NCBI RefSeq assembly: GCF_027568475.1 | Contig: NZ_JANKZG010000001.1 | Coordinates: forward strand, 310,001 to 374,000 | DNA length: 64,000 nucleotides | Direction: 5' to 3' | From: Acinetobacter sp. HY1485 | GTDB lineage: Bacteria > Pseudomonadota > Gammaproteobacteria > Pseudomonadales > Moraxellaceae | Made by a program: the position numbers and the translations under genes | Notes under the pieces: generated by a model | The model's input: only the letters and a program-made list of their open reading frames with translations | Told to the model about the DNA's origin: nothing | Databases searched by the model: none | Shown: piece after piece, positions 37,090-44,554 of the stretch | Position numbering within the stretch: position 1 is the first letter of the stretch | Layout: each line of letters opens with the position of its first letter

Positions 37090-38949
37090 ATGGAATCGTT
37101 TCGTAAACTGATAAAAGGACCGTTAGGTAAAGCACTTTTAGTCTTATTCCTAGCGCCTCTTGTATTGGTAGGTATTGAAGGATATTTTGGTGGATCAAAA
37201 AAAACGGATGTTGCTAAAACCGTAAATGGTCAGGATATTTCAAACAAAGAATTAGATGATCTTGTTAAAGCCTATCAACAACAATACTTACAATATGTTC
37301 AGGGCGATGAGTCTTTACTGAATATGACGGCGATTCGTAATTCTGCTGAAAATACATTAATTGCGCGTGCCCTTTTACTCCAACAAACACAAAAACTAGG
37401 TATCAGCTTAAGTGACGATCAATTCGTTAAAATGCTTTCACAAATTCCCGATTTTCAGGTAAATGGTCAGTTTAGTAATGAAGTGTTTGGTAACTATTTG
37501 CGTGCCAAAGGACTTACAAAAGAAACATTGATTGCAAATATTCGTCAAGACCATGCGTTAAAAATGCTATCTAATACAATTGCAAACTATGCAGTGGTAA
37601 GTAAGAACGATATTGAAAAACTCACAAATTTAGAAACAGAACAGCGTGAGTTGTATCTAGCAAGTATTAAATTAGATGAATATAAAAAGAATATTAATGT
37701 AACAGCAGCTGATATTGCAGCTTACTACAATAAATATAAAGAAAACTTCAAACGCAGTGCCTCAGTTGATGTTGATTATGTCGTTGTAACACCTGATATG
37801 GTGAATACTAAACCTGTAGAAGTAACAGCAGAAGATTTACAACATGCTTATACAGCATATAAAGATGCACAGCTAAAAAATGCGACTAAACAAGTTCGTC
37901 ATATTTTAATTACACAAGAAAAACGTAGTGAAGCAGAAGCTTTAAAACTTGCAAATGATGTTGAAGCGAAATTAAAAGCAGGTATGTCATTTACAGAAGC
38001 TGCAAAAACGTATTCTGAGGATCCAACTTCAAAAACAAAAGGTGGCTTATTAGAGGGTTATCAAGCGGGTACACTAGGTTCACAAGAGTTTGATACAGCA
38101 GTTAGTAATTTAAAAGACGATACGTTATCAGCACCTATTAAAACAAACTTTGGTTATCATATTATTGAAGTTAAAACGAATGAGCCAAAAATTGCGTCAT
38201 TTGAAACAATGAAAGCACAGTTGACCACAAATGTGCAAAAGCAAAAAGCCACAAATTTTTATACAGATAGTATTAACAACTTAAATGAAACTGTGATTAG
38301 TGGTGATACATTAGAAGCAGTGACACAACAAGTGAAAACTGCACAAATTAAACATGCACCTGCCACCACCATTTGGACAAAAGACCCATACTTAAGCAAT
38401 GTAAACGTTAAAGCAAAATTGTTTAATGATGAGGTTAAAAATGGCGATAAGAATGCATCTAGTAGTATTCAGCTTGCTAATGGTGAAACAATTTGGGTAA
38501 AAGTACGTGCTTATAACCCACAAGGTGTTGAGACATTAGAACAGGCAACGCCTGCAATTAAACAAAAGCTGATTAATACTAAAGCTGCTGCACTTGCAAA
38601 AGCAAAAGTAGCACAAACGTTGAAAGACTTTGAAACGCTACCTGCGGCACAAGCATTGACACATAGTGCCATTAAGTTTGAAAAAGCAGGTACATTTACG
38701 CGTCAAAATCTCAAAAGAGACGTCGCAAATGTTGCATTTACGCTTAACCCGCCAAAAGCAGGTATGTGGTCTGTAGGTACATCAGACTTAAGTGATGAAG
38801 TCGTGGTTGTTGCTGTAGCAAATGTAAGCCATGCATTAGTTACACCTGCTCAAGCGCAACAAATTACGCAACTATATCAACAAACCCGTAATGAACAAGA
38901 AATGTCAGATTATATTGATTATTTAAAATCGACAGCAAAAATCAAATAA
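37090..38949 (+). CDS. ppiD: Periplasmic folding chaperone PpiD (SurA-like/parvulin)
   Basis: Membrane-anchored periplasmic chaperone working at the Sec translocon exit. A single N-terminal anchor (LGKALLVLFLAPLVLVGIEGYF, about 13-35) is followed by a SurA-N-like chaperone domain. A parvulin PPIase domain spans about residues 267-362 (QVRHILITQEKRSEAEAL, GLLEGYQAGTLGSQEFDTAV, KTNFGYHIIEVK). The C-terminal region is helical and lysine-rich. The length of 619 fits PpiD (E. coli 623). Parvulin domains of PpiD are often inactive, and activity here cannot be judged. Confidence 0.95.
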   Translation: MESFRKLIKGPLGKALLVLFLAPLVLVGIEGYFGGSKKTDVAKTVNGQDISNKELDDLVKAYQQQYLQYVQGDESLLNMTAIRNSAENTLIARALLLQQTQKLGISLSDDQFVKMLSQIPDFQVNGQFSNEVFGNYLRAKGLTKETLIANIRQDHALKMLSNTIANYAVVSKNDIEKLTNLETEQRELYLASIKLDEYKKNINVTAADIAAYYNKYKENFKRSASVDVDYVVVTPDMVNTKPVEVTAEDLQHAYTAYKDAQLKNATKQVRHILITQEKRSEAEALKLANDVEAKLKAGMSFTEAAKTYSEDPTSKTKGGLLEGYQAGTLGSQEFDTAVSNLKDDTLSAPIKTNFGYHIIEVKTNEPKIASFETMKAQLTTNVQKQKATNFYTDSINNLNETVISGDTLEAVTQQVKTAQIKHAPATTIWTKDPYLSNVNVKAKLFNDEVKNGDKNASSSIQLANGETIWVKVRAYNPQGVETLEQATPAIKQKLINTKAAALAKAKVAQTLKDFETLPAAQALTHSAIKFEKAGTFTRQNLKRDVANVAFTLNPPKAGMWSVGTSDLSDEVVVVAVANVSHALVTPAQAQQITQLYQQTRNEQEMSDYIDYLKSTAKIK

Positions 38950-38975
38950 AAAAAGCACCTTCGGGTGCTTTTTTT
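38948..38975 (+). terminator. Intrinsic terminator of ppiD
   Basis: AAAAAAAGCACC, a TTCG tetraloop and GGTGCTTTTTTT make a textbook terminator directly after the stop codon. Confidence 0.92.
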
Positions 38976-38976
38976 C

Positions 38977-39015
38977 TTGTATTTCATTAAAAAAAGCAGT
39001 ATATATTATATATAC
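38977..39015 (+). promoter_or_regulatory. Promoter of the DAHP synthase leader with overlapping palindrome
   Basis: TTGTAT (38977-38982), 17 bases, then TATATA (39000-39005) forms a plausible sigma-70 promoter just past the ppiD terminator. A 17-base perfect palindrome (GTATATAT-T-ATATATAC, 38999-39015) lies over the -10 and the likely start point. It may be a repressor site, or simply AT-rich promoter DNA. Confidence 0.5.
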
Positions 39016-39039
39016 GTTTACTTTTAAAACAGAATTCTC

Positions 39040-39093
39040 ATGAATTTACAGCAACCTATTACAACTTACGCATATTTTTGGCAGTTTAGATAA
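39040..39093 (+). CDS. Aromatic leader peptide (17 residues) of the DAHP synthase attenuator
   Basis: The peptide MNLQQPITTYAYFWQFR has Tyr10, Tyr12, Phe13, Trp14 and Phe16, five aromatic residues in seven, covering all three end products of the aromatic pathway. Its stop at 39091 is followed by alternative hairpins and a terminator before a DAHP synthase gene, the exact layout of trp/phe-type attenuators. The Tyr, Phe and Trp codons (39067-39081) lie in the 5' arm of the first hairpin. A weakness is the lack of a convincing Shine-Dalgarno before the ATG. Confidence 0.8.
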   Translation: MNLQQPITTYAYFWQFR

Positions 39094-39161
39094 TTGCCTA
39101 TATGCGTATGGGCAAAGAAAAGATAGGTTGCCCATCAAAATTTTAAAACCTGATTGGCAAC
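39067..39161 (+). promoter_or_regulatory. Alternative hairpins of the aromatic attenuator
   Basis: Three pairings compete. Hairpin 1:2: TACGCATAT (39067-39075) with ATATGCGTA (39100-39108), plus inner GGCA (39080-39083) with TGCC (39095-39098). Hairpin 2:3: TTGCCTATA (39094-39102) with TATGGGCAA (39107-39115), loop TGCG. Hairpin 3:4: ATGGGCAA (39108-39115) with TTGCCCAT (39128-39135). Antiterminator: GTTGCC (39127-39132) with GGCAAC (39156-39161), which is the loop side of the terminator; 39134-39136 adds three pairs past one mismatch. A ribosome stalled on the Tyr/Phe/Trp codons blocks 1, so 2:3 forms, 4 is free and pairs with the terminator. Otherwise 1:2 and 3:4 form and transcription stops. 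Confidence 0.8.
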
Positions 39162-39176
39162 AGTCAGGTTTTTTTT
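39145..39176 (+). terminator. Attenuator terminator upstream of DAHP synthase
   Basis: AAAACCTGATTG (39145-39156), a GCAA tetraloop and CAGTCAGGTTTT (39161-39172) form a 12-bp stem with one T-G pair, ending in eight Ts (39169-39176). It stands about 125 bases before the structural gene and after no other gene, so it is regulatory. Confidence 0.9.
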
Positions 39177-39201
39177 ATGAATTTAATTTAGGAACATAGC
39201 T

Positions 39202-39294
39202 ATGTTTAACACCACTTATTTTAGCGCATTTAGCACACCATATTACTTTGCATCTGCTCAAACCGATAAAACCAGAATACCTTTACAAAGATAG
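39202..39294 (+). CDS. Second Phe/Tyr-rich upstream ORF (30 residues) before DAHP synthase
   Basis: AGGA stands nine bases before the ATG. The first 16 residues (MFNTTYFSAFSTPYYF) include Phe2, Tyr6, Phe7, Phe10, Tyr14, Tyr15 and Phe16; the rest is polar and ends in PLQR. The stop TAG (39292-39294) shares two bases with the AGGA (39293-39296) that serves the DAHP synthase start at 39303. Translation of this ORF therefore runs straight into the synthase initiation region, which allows coupling or pausing control. It is in a different frame from the synthase. No Trp is present, so it would sense only Phe and Tyr. Confidence 0.65.
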   Translation: MFNTTYFSAFSTPYYFASAQTDKTRIPLQR

Positions 39295-39302
39295 GACGCA
39301 CC

Positions 39303-40319
39303 ATGTTAAATCAAGAGAAACAATTACTAACACCGCAACAGCTGAAACAACAGTATCCTTTAACAGCGAAATTACAACAACAAGTTCAGCAACATAGAAA
39401 CACTGTACAAAATATTTTAAATGGACAAGATCATAGGTTACTTGTTATTGCAGGTCCATGCTCACTGCACGATCCAAAATCTGCTTTAGACTATGCACAA
39501 CGTCTACAAAAATTACAGCAAAAAGTACAAAAAGAAATTTTTATTGTAATGCGCGCTTATATTGAAAAACCACGTACGACAGTAGGATGGAAAGGTTTTT
39601 TATACGACCCAAATATTAATGAACAATGCAACCTTGAAGCGGGATTACAGCAGTCTCGAGCATTGTATTTACAACTGATTGAATTGGGACTACCACTAGC
39701 AGGTGAGATTTTAAATCCCATGGCAACTGCATATTTAGATGATTTATTGGTATGGGGTGCAATTGGTGCAAGAACATCAGAATCACAAATTCATCGTGAA
39801 ATTTCGAGTAGTGTGGCATTTCCAATTGGCTTTAAAAATGGGACAGATGGTTCGGTACAAATTGCATTAGATGCCATTCAATCTGCACAAGCAGGGCACG
39901 ACTTTTTTGCACTTGGACAACAGGGATTACCTGTACAAAAAACCAGTTTAGGTAACCCTAAGCCCCATTTAATTTTACGTGGGGCAAATAGTGGTTCAAA
40001 TTACGATGTACATTCAATTCGTAATATTCAACAAAAAGTCAAAGGACACATGCCTACTTTAGTAATTGATTGTAGCCATGGTAACAGTGGGAAAGATCCA
40101 CTTAAACAGCCTGAAATTTTGAAACAAATTATTGAGGAACGTCATTTAACCCATGTGCGTGGGGTAATGTTAGAAAGCCACATTGAAGATGGGGCACAAA
40201 AAATTTCTGACGATATGGTGTATGGGAAATCTATTACAGATGGTTGTTTAGGTTGGGAAAAAACACAGCATTTATTAGAACTAATTGCGGCTACATTAAA
40301 GCAAAAAGAAATGGCGTAA
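39303..40319 (+). CDS. 3-deoxy-7-phosphoheptulonate (DAHP) synthase, class I
   Basis: First step of aromatic biosynthesis: phosphoenolpyruvate plus erythrose 4-phosphate. The 338 residues carry GPCSLHDP (51-58, with the metal Cys53), the PEP-binding KPRTTVGWKG, GAIGARTSESQIHRE and GFKNGTDG (176-183), and ESHIEDG near the end. Aligned with E. coli AroG, Asp146, Met147 and Pro150 of the feedback region correspond to Asn138, Pro139 and Thr142 here. Changes at Asp146 and Pro150 relieve feedback in AroG, so inhibition may be weak or differently specific. Which paralogue (Phe-, Tyr- or Trp-type) it is cannot be decided. Expression is expected to depend on the leader upstream. Confidence 0.95.
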   Translation: MLNQEKQLLTPQQLKQQYPLTAKLQQQVQQHRNTVQNILNGQDHRLLVIAGPCSLHDPKSALDYAQRLQKLQQKVQKEIFIVMRAYIEKPRTTVGWKGFLYDPNINEQCNLEAGLQQSRALYLQLIELGLPLAGEILNPMATAYLDDLLVWGAIGARTSESQIHREISSSVAFPIGFKNGTDGSVQIALDAIQSAQAGHDFFALGQQGLPVQKTSLGNPKPHLILRGANSGSNYDVHSIRNIQQKVKGHMPTLVIDCSHGNSGKDPLKQPEILKQIIEERHLTHVRGVMLESHIEDGAQKISDDMVYGKSITDGCLGWEKTQHLLELIAATLKQKEMA

Positions 40320-40343
40320 AAAAAGGAGGGTAAGCCCCTCCTT
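40316..40343 (-). terminator. Terminator of gcvH between DAHP synthase and gcvH
   Basis: AAGGAGGG (40323-40330) pairs with CCCTCCTT (40336-40343). On the minus strand it is followed by a run of seven Ts, so it mainly serves gcvH, whose stop overlaps it. In the plus direction the T-run is poor. Confidence 0.8.
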
Positions 40344-40713
40344 ATAGATCTGCTTCATAAGCTTCACTAGACAATAATGCGTCTAAGTCAGCAGGATGAT
40401 CAGGTTTGATTTTATAAATCCAATGTTGATAAGGATCTTCATTAATAAAATCAGGATCATCCTCTAAAGCTGTATTCACTTCAATTACTGTACCTGAGAT
40501 AGGAGCATGAATATCTGATGCAGTTTTAACAGATTCTACGACACCTGCTTGCTCACCTTGTGTAAGGTGACGTCCTACTTCAGGCATTTCGATATAGACT
40601 AAGTCACCTAACGCGTCTTGTGCATGGTCAGAAATACCTGTAACAATATAGTCATTTTCTTGTTTTGCCCATTCGTGTGTAGACGCATATTTTAAGTCTG
40701 ATGGATGATTCAT
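40342..40713 (-). CDS. gcvH: Glycine cleavage system H protein
   Basis: Lipoyl carrier that shuttles aminomethyl groups between GcvP, GcvT and Lpd. The lipoylated Lys63 lies in [15 protein letters not shown], with [13 protein letters not shown]-type start. The length is 123 (E. coli 129). It stands alone here without gcvT or gcvP. I see no glycine riboswitch in the short upstream region. Confidence 0.95.
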   Translation of the reverse strand: MNHPSDLKYASTHEWAKQENDYIVTGISDHAQDALGDLVYIEMPEVGRHLTQGEQAGVVESVKTASDIHAPISGTVIEVNTALEDDPDFINEDPYQHWIYKIKPDHPADLDALLSSEAYEADL

Positions 40714-40847
40714 AAATTAGCTCAAATAAAAGTTACTGATTATCTTATACAAAAAACCTACGACTTGAAAATATTTTGCATAAAACATCTAACATAACGA
40801 TAAAAACTATAATAGACTCAAAGTTTTAAACTGTCAGGAATACATAA

Positions 40848-42011
40848 ATGAAACTATCGCAATTAACAAAAATAATGGGGCTTTGCTTACCACTTTGTCT
40901 AAGTACAGTGGGCTTTGCCAAGGAGAATAATGTGGTACCTGAACAAAAATTTTTAGTCGGTACTTGGACAAATACAGAAGGTGAAAACAACGTATTTCCA
41001 AGTGAAGGTGTTTATACAGTTAAATTAAATAGAGATGGTAGTTTGTTACCAATTAGCGAATTAAAAATTCCACATCCATCTTGGATTGTGCTTTCAAAAG
41101 ACCGTAAATTTGCTTACGTTACCAATGAAACTGAAAAAGGAAATGTAACAGCACTTAAAGTGAATCAAGATGGAACTTTAACTACAATCAACAGTGTAAA
41201 AAGTTTAGGTGATCATCCAACACATGCCACTATTTCTAAAGATGGGCGTTACTTACTGGCAGCGAATTACTCAGTAGAACCTAATCATGCAGGTGTTGCT
41301 GTTTTTCCAATCTTAAAAGATGGTGCAATAGGCGAAGCTGTACAAAATATTCCATTTATTGAGGGCAGTGGTGGTGTTGCAGATCGTCAAAAATCTGGAC
41401 ATGCGCACTCAGCAACATTTACACCTGATGGAAAGGTGGCATACGTTGCTGACCTAGGGGCAGATGTGATCCGTGCCTATGACTATGTGCCTAACCAAAA
41501 AGCGCCGTTAAAAGCTAATCCTGCTTTAGATATGAAATTTGCTCAAGGTAGCGGCCCTCGTCATTTACTTTTTTCGCATGATGGGCAATTTGCCTATGTG
41601 ACGACAGAAATGAATGCACAAGTGACGGTTCTGAAAAAAGAAGTAGGAAAATATAAAGTCATCCAGAGTGAAAACTTAGCAGCGCGTGATCATGAAGACC
41701 ATAAAAGTGCAGCAGGTTTAGTTTTTTCACCTGACCAGAAGTTCCTTTACGTCGGTAATCGTAAGAAAGTGAATGAAATTGTTACTTACGCTGTGAATGA
41801 TGGAAAATTAACATTAGTTGGGCGTTACTCAAGCGGTGGCGTAGAACCACGTGCTTTTGCAATTGATGCATCAGGTGAGTATTTAATTGTATCTAATGTA
41901 TTTACTCATACAGTAAGCGAATTTAAGCGTAACAAAACCACAGGTGCACTTACACCAACACGGGTTGCGCTACAAATTGGGCAACCGACAGACATTAAAT
42001 TTTTACCATAA
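40848..42011 (+). CDS. Exported lactonase family (6-phosphogluconolactonase-like) beta-propeller
   Basis: A 387-residue seven-bladed propeller of the Pgl/YbhE lactonase family: FLVGTWTNTEGE at the mature start, HPSWIVLSKDRKFAYVTNE, SGHAHSATFTPDGKVAYVADLGAD, GSGPRHLLFSHDGQFAYVTTE and GGVEPRAFAIDASGEYLIVSN. A signal peptide (ITKIMGLCLPLCLSTVGFA, cleavage about residue 24) sends it to the periplasm. Cytosolic Pgl would act on 6-phosphogluconolactone. A periplasmic form fits hydrolysis of gluconolactone made by the PQQ glucose dehydrogenase known in Acinetobacter, which is inference. AGGA precedes the ATG. Confidence 0.85.
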   Translation: MKLSQLTKIMGLCLPLCLSTVGFAKENNVVPEQKFLVGTWTNTEGENNVFPSEGVYTVKLNRDGSLLPISELKIPHPSWIVLSKDRKFAYVTNETEKGNVTALKVNQDGTLTTINSVKSLGDHPTHATISKDGRYLLAANYSVEPNHAGVAVFPILKDGAIGEAVQNIPFIEGSGGVADRQKSGHAHSATFTPDGKVAYVADLGADVIRAYDYVPNQKAPLKANPALDMKFAQGSGPRHLLFSHDGQFAYVTTEMNAQVTVLKKEVGKYKVIQSENLAARDHEDHKSAAGLVFSPDQKFLYVGNRKKVNEIVTYAVNDGKLTLVGRYSSGGVEPRAFAIDASGEYLIVSNVFTHTVSEFKRNKTTGALTPTRVALQIGQPTDIKFLP

Positions 42012-42014
42012 ACT

Positions 42015-42042
42015 AAAAAGCAAGACGAGAGTCTTGCTTTTT
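42015..42042. terminator. Bidirectional terminator between the lactonase and DUF2058 genes
   Basis: AAAAAGCAAGAC, GAGA loop, GTCTTGCTTTTT: perfect 12-bp stem with A- and T-runs for both converging genes. Confidence 0.9.
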
Positions 42043-42576
42043 TTACCACATTAAATCATCAGGAATAACATAGGCTGCATATGGATCTTCTTCATCAGTA
42101 GCCTGATCATTTTCTTCTGATTTATTCCAAAGTAAAAAGCCTTCCATTTTTTGATCTATACGTTCAGCTAGTTCTTTTGGTAAAAATGCGTAAGATTCGT
42201 TTTCTTTTGCAATGACTAAACTACCTGAAACTAATGCATTATAAACTTGCTGATTCACATAAACTTTTTTGATTTTGCCATCAATAAATTGGTAACTAAT
42301 ATCGCCTTGTGAGTCTTTAATTTTGTGTTGACCAATCATTTGTTTGATATTGGCTTTTAGTGTTTTTTCTTCTAAAACACGCTGTTTTTCGGCATTTAAG
42401 CTTTGGTCTTTGGCTAGTTTTTGTTGTTGATCCTGAGCAATTTTATTTTTGAGCTCTGCTTCATCATTTTGTCCTAAACGTTGAGCATGTTGATTTTGCT
42501 TTGAGATTTTCTTTGCTTTTTTGTTATCAACAAGTCCTGCTTTAAGCAACTGGGCTTGGAGTGCATTTTTAACCAT
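42043..42576 (-). CDS. DUF2058 (YaiL-like) nucleoid/RNA-associated protein
   Basis: A 177-residue charged protein: KNALQAQLLKAGLVDNKKAKKI at the start, a long Lys/Gln-rich helix and a C-terminal domain (QFIDGKIKKVYVNQQVYNALVSGSLVIAKE, YAFLPKELAERI). This is the DUF2058/YaiL family, of unknown function. I use the ATG at 42576; the longer frame to 42660 overlaps sstT and its first 28 residues have no family match. It lies downstream of sstT on the same strand. Confidence 0.85.
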   Translation of the reverse strand: MVKNALQAQLLKAGLVDNKKAKKISKQNQHAQRLGQNDEAELKNKIAQDQQQKLAKDQSLNAEKQRVLEEKTLKANIKQMIGQHKIKDSQGDISYQFIDGKIKKVYVNQQVYNALVSGSLVIAKENESYAFLPKELAERIDQKMEGFLLWNKSEENDQATDEEDPYAAYVIPDDLMW

Positions 42577-42631
42577 AATCGTATCCAAATATTTAACTTG
42601 GATACGATTATATAAGATACGTCGGCGGATG

Positions 42632-43831
42632 CTAGCGTTTAGAGCCCATATCCGCAGCAATCACAAATAAAACGTCGGTTGATGAGTTAAGTGCTGTTTC
42701 TGTTGAGTCTTGTAAAACACTAATCACCATGCCAATGGCAACCACTTGCATTGCAACTTCTGAAGGAATACCAAACAAACCACACGCAACAGGAACAAGT
42801 AGTAATGAACCACCTGCAATACCTGATGCACCACAAGCAGAAACACTTGCAACAACACATAAAATCAGCATTGTTGATAAATCAACATGCATACCAAGGG
42901 TATTTACTGTTGCAAGTGTAAGTGTCGTAATAGTCACGGCAGCACCGCACATATTGATGGTTGAACCTAGTGGCACCACAACATTAGTGGTTGATTCATC
43001 CACACCACATTTACGTGCCAGTTCTAAGTTAACAGGAATATTTGCAGCAGAACTACGCGTAAAGAATGCTGTAATTCCACTTTCTTTTAAACATTTAAAA
43101 ATAAGTGGGTAAGGATTCCCTTTTAAAGCAATACCTACAATAACTGCATTCACAACTAAAGCAACAAAGACCATCGTACCAAGCAATAAGCCTAATAAAT
43201 GAGTGTAACTTTTAAGAGTATCTACACCTGCTTCTGCAAAAGTAACAGTAACCAAACCAAAAATACCAATAGGCGCACACGCAATGACCATTTGAATAAT
43301 ACGGTTAATTGCTGCAGCTGTATCATTTAAAAAGGTTTTTGTGGTGTCTGAGCTATGGCGAAAAGCAACGCCTAATACAGCTGCCCATGCAAGTACGCCA
43401 ATAAAGTTAGCTTCACCAAGTGCAACCACAGGGTTTGATACAAAGCTAAGTACTAAGTTTTTTAAAATGATACCAATACTTGCAGGCGCTTGAGCCGCGT
43501 GTTCTGGGGCAAGTTGTAAATGGAGTGTAGCAGGAAAAAATTTGTCGGCTATTACAGCACTAAACGCAGATAAAAGCATCCCTACGGTGTACATCACCAT
43601 AATGGGTTTAAAGTTTTTAGCACTTTGGGATGTATGAAAGTTTGCAATGGAGGAAATTACAAGCGCAAACACTAAAATAGGGGCAACCGATTTTAATGCT
43701 TTAATAAAAACCTCACCTAATAAGCTAAAGTAAGGCGCGATATTAGGAAATAATAGGGCAACTAAGACACCCAAAATAATTGCAATGACAATTCGAGTCA
43801 CCAAGCTTAAGCGTTTAAGAGCTGACAGCAT
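42632..43831 (-). CDS. sstT: Serine/threonine:Na+ symporter SstT
   Basis: A 399-residue member of the dicarboxylate/amino acid:cation symporter family. Helical hairpins and the motifs [41 protein letters not shown] and [17 protein letters not shown] match SstT (E. coli 414). It mediates sodium-driven uptake of serine and threonine. It probably has its own promoter in the 248-base gap upstream, which also contains a hairpin that ends the arsR-type gene. Confidence 0.95.
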   Translation of the reverse strand: MLSALKRLSLVTRIVIAIILGVLVALLFPNIAPYFSLLGEVFIKALKSVAPILVFALVISSIANFHTSQSAKNFKPIMVMYTVGMLLSAFSAVIADKFFPATLHLQLAPEHAAQAPASIGIILKNLVLSFVSNPVVALGEANFIGVLAWAAVLGVAFRHSSDTTKTFLNDTAAAINRIIQMVIACAPIGIFGLVTVTFAEAGVDTLKSYTHLLGLLLGTMVFVALVVNAVIVGIALKGNPYPLIFKCLKESGITAFFTRSSAANIPVNLELARKCGVDESTTNVVVPLGSTINMCGAAVTITTLTLATVNTLGMHVDLSTMLILCVVASVSACGASGIAGGSLLLVPVACGLFGIPSEVAMQVVAIGMVISVLQDSTETALNSSTDVLFVIAADMGSKR

Positions 43832-44021
43832 AAAAGAGCCTTTTAAACCTTATGAGTAACTCACTGCTTAGGGGAAAGTGAGACCTGTCTCAAAAGGTTT
43901 TATCTGTGTAAATGAATGTTAAATTACAGGAGAGCTTCTTTTTACTTAGAAAAGCATAATATTTCAATGAAAAATCAATGTTTTTGTTTGTTTTTTATTC
44001 TTTTTGTCAAATAAAAGTAAT

Positions 44022-44055
44022 AAAAGGTTTTATATTTTGCAATATAAAACCTTTT
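44022..44055 (-). terminator. Terminator of the ArsR-type gene
   Basis: A perfect 15-bp stem (AAAAGGTTTTATATT at 44022-44036, AATATAAAACCTTTT at 44041-44055) with a 4-base loop, followed on the minus strand by ATTACTTTTATTT. AT-rich but long. Confidence 0.72.
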
Positions 44056-44079
44056 TGGGAGATTAGTTATCTTTAAAAA

Positions 44080-44379
44080 TTAAAGAAACTGAGAAACATT
44101 ATTTAAAATATTAACGAAACGTTGATCTTTGATTGAGTAAAAAATTTGTTTTCCAGCGCGACGTGTTGAAACAACACCATTCTTACGAAGGATCATCAGC
44201 TGTTGTGATAATGTCGGTTGTAAAATTTGTGTTTTTTTCTCAATTTCCGAGACGTTAAGCTCTTCAACAAGCAAGTGGCTCAGAATAATCAGACGATCTT
44301 TATTTGCTAATGATTTAAGAACCATCACAATTTCGTCTGATTGATCGCGAATCACGTTGAGATTGAGCGTTTCGTCCAT
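44080..44379 (-). CDS. ArsR/SmtB-family regulator, orphan
   Basis: A 99-residue winged-helix repressor: LKSLANKDRLIILSHLLVEELNVSEIEKKTQILQPTLSQQLMILRKNGVVSTRRAGKQIFYSI. No ligand cysteines are visible (none in the whole protein), so it does not sense metals in the usual way. It resembles BigR/SqrR-like or other non-metal ArsR members but also lacks their cysteines. The start is the ATG at 44379, with AAGGA upstream; a TTG one codon earlier is possible. Its promoter region holds an 18-base palindrome. It has no obvious target gene next to it: sstT lies downstream after a terminator, and a GcvA-like regulator upstream on the same strand. Confidence 0.85.
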   Translation of the reverse strand: MDETLNLNVIRDQSDEIVMVLKSLANKDRLIILSHLLVEELNVSEIEKKTQILQPTLSQQLMILRKNGVVSTRRAGKQIFYSIKDQRFVNILNNVSQFL

Positions 44380-44494
44380 CAATATATCCTTAATTAAAGT
44401 GGGTTAAATTTTGGTTTAAATAATATACAAAAAATATATGTATAAAAAATGGATTAAAATGATTCTTTTTTAGATCTTTATCATTATTAATAAC

Positions 44495-44512
44495 TAAACA
44501 TATATATGTTTA
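44495..44512. promoter_or_regulatory. 18-base palindrome upstream of the orphan ArsR gene
   Basis: TAAACATATATATGTTTA is a perfect palindrome about 115 bases before the ArsR start. A nearby looser TATAC-N11-GTATA repeat lies closer to the gene. It is a candidate operator for autoregulation. Confidence 0.5.
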
Positions 44513-44554
44513 TTGAGTTTATAATCGGATTAATTCAACAATATGTGATTTTTA

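Noticed and set aside
40714-40847. Glycine riboswitch upstream of gcvH
   Set aside because: The region is too short and lacks the conserved purine-rich joints; none was found before the CycA-like gene either.
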